Below are positions 6,736-7,134 of a stretch of DNA of 7,134 nt, piece after piece. The notes beneath the pieces are model-generated. The model had not been told where the DNA came from and searched no databases. It saw only the letters and a list, made by a program, of their open reading frames with translations. The position numbers were made by a program, and so were the translations under genes. Numbering within the stretch: position 1 is the stretch's first letter; each line of letters starts with the position of its first letter. The stretch is from Candidatus Hydrogenedentota bacterium. GTDB taxonomy: Bacteria; Spirochaetota; Leptospiria; Turneriellales; J094. The stretch lies in the NCBI GenBank assembly GCA_003695005.1, contig RFJE01000386.1, positions 1 to 7,134 of the forward strand, read 5' to 3'.

Positions 6736-7134
6736 TTAGTTTACCTTTATAATTTTAAATTCAATACGACGGTTTAAAGCTCGATTTTTCGCAGATGTAT
6801 TAGGAACTCGTGGCTTTTCTTCTCCAAAGCCAACAGCTTTTAATCTTACCCCTGAGATACCTTTTTTCATTAAGTACCGACGAACTGCTTCTGCCCTTTT
6901 TTGAGATAAAATTAAATTTTTCTTCTTCGATCCAATATCATCTGTATGACCCTGGATTTCTAATGCTAAATTATAATGAGTTTTTAAAAGTTTTGCGATT
7001 CTATCTAATGCTAATCTTGAATCCCGAGAAAGATAAGCACTGTTTGGCTTAAAAAAGATATTGTTGATAACAACAGAAACACCGGTTTCGATTTTTTTAA
7101 GGGGAATATCTAATTTTACTTCGCGGTACTTGCC
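6736..7134 (-). CDS. OmpA-family peptidoglycan-binding protein, C-terminal part
   Basis: Reading the minus strand from the right edge gives 132 in-frame residues ending in TAA at 6738-6736. The start lies outside the window. Visible residues about 22-130 form an OmpA C-terminal domain: INNIFFKPNSAYL, then EIQGHTDDIGSKKKN (59-73), SQKRAEAVRRYLMKKGI (77-93), VGFGEEKPRVPNTS (101-114) and NRALNRRIEFKI (117-128). The Asp of GHTD (residue 65) and the Arg of SQKRAEAV (residue 80) correspond to the residues that hold diaminopimelate in OmpA. The domain anchors outer-membrane or periplasmic proteins to peptidoglycan. The lead-in DIPLKKIETG is common in OmpA-like proteins that carry repeats or a lipoprotein N-terminus, so the missing part cannot be predicted. 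It lies 20 bases upstream of the ABC1 gene and is probably co-transcribed with it. Confidence 0.93.
   Translation of the reverse strand, partial: GKYREVKLDIPLKKIETGVSVVINNIFFKPNSAYLSRDSRLALDRIAKLLKTHYNLALEIQGHTDDIGSKKKNLILSQKRAEAVRRYLMKKGISGVRLKAVGFGEEKPRVPNTSAKNRALNRRIEFKIIKVN

Noticed and set aside
6810..7052. Plus-strand 80-residue reading frame
   Set aside because: It is antisense to the OmpA domain, which is conserved throughout this stretch on the minus strand.
1..7134. CRISPR array, tRNA, rRNA, transposase or prophage genes
   Set aside because: I looked for repeated spacer-repeat units, tRNA cloverleaf ends and transposase or integrase motifs on both strands and found none.

Overview
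The window is a compact, AT-rich bacterial segment in which every convincing gene lies on the minus strand, so transcription runs from high to low coordinates. An OmpA-type peptidoglycan-binding domain and several Sec signal peptides point to a Gram-negative (diderm) organism. The style of the OmpA domain, the COQ8-like ABC1 protein and the poorly conserved secreted helical proteins would fit a Leptospira-like spirochaete. That placement is a weak inference from impression only, because no rRNA or other marker gene is present.

The right part (about 7134 down to 1982) looks like one transcription unit. It holds the C-terminal end of an OmpA-family protein (6736-7134, cut by the window edge), an ABC1/COQ8-UbiB family atypical kinase (5402-6715), and carB, the large subunit of carbamoyl-phosphate synthetase (1982-5365). 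Gaps between these genes are 20 and 36 bases. carB is intact, with both ATP-grasp halves and the allosteric domain, but its central oligomerisation domain is clearly longer than in E. coli. carA is not in the window.

The middle (1637-1981) is the only long non-coding stretch. From right to left it holds a GC-rich island with nested inverted repeats, an AT-rich spacer, a perfect G6/C6 hairpin, and a very good sigma-70-type promoter (TTGATA-17-GATAAT) reading leftward. A 9-bp direct repeat brackets the GC-rich part, which raises the possibility of an insertion.

The left part (163-1636) is a two-gene unit driven by that promoter: a 298-residue and a 189-residue exported, helical, lysine-rich protein, neither recognised. 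The stop codon of the first is built into the Shine-Dalgarno sequence of the second, so their translation is probably coupled. An imperfect 19-bp inverted repeat flanks the pair, one copy overlapping the promoter. At the far left edge a second leftward promoter and a GGAGGG sequence at bases 1-6 suggest that another minus-strand gene starts just outside the window.

I found no tRNA, rRNA, CRISPR array, transposase or convincing intrinsic terminator. The least ordinary parts are the secreted gene pair and the structured GC-rich island next to it. The metabolic genes are ordinary apart from their neighbourhood and the CarB insertions.
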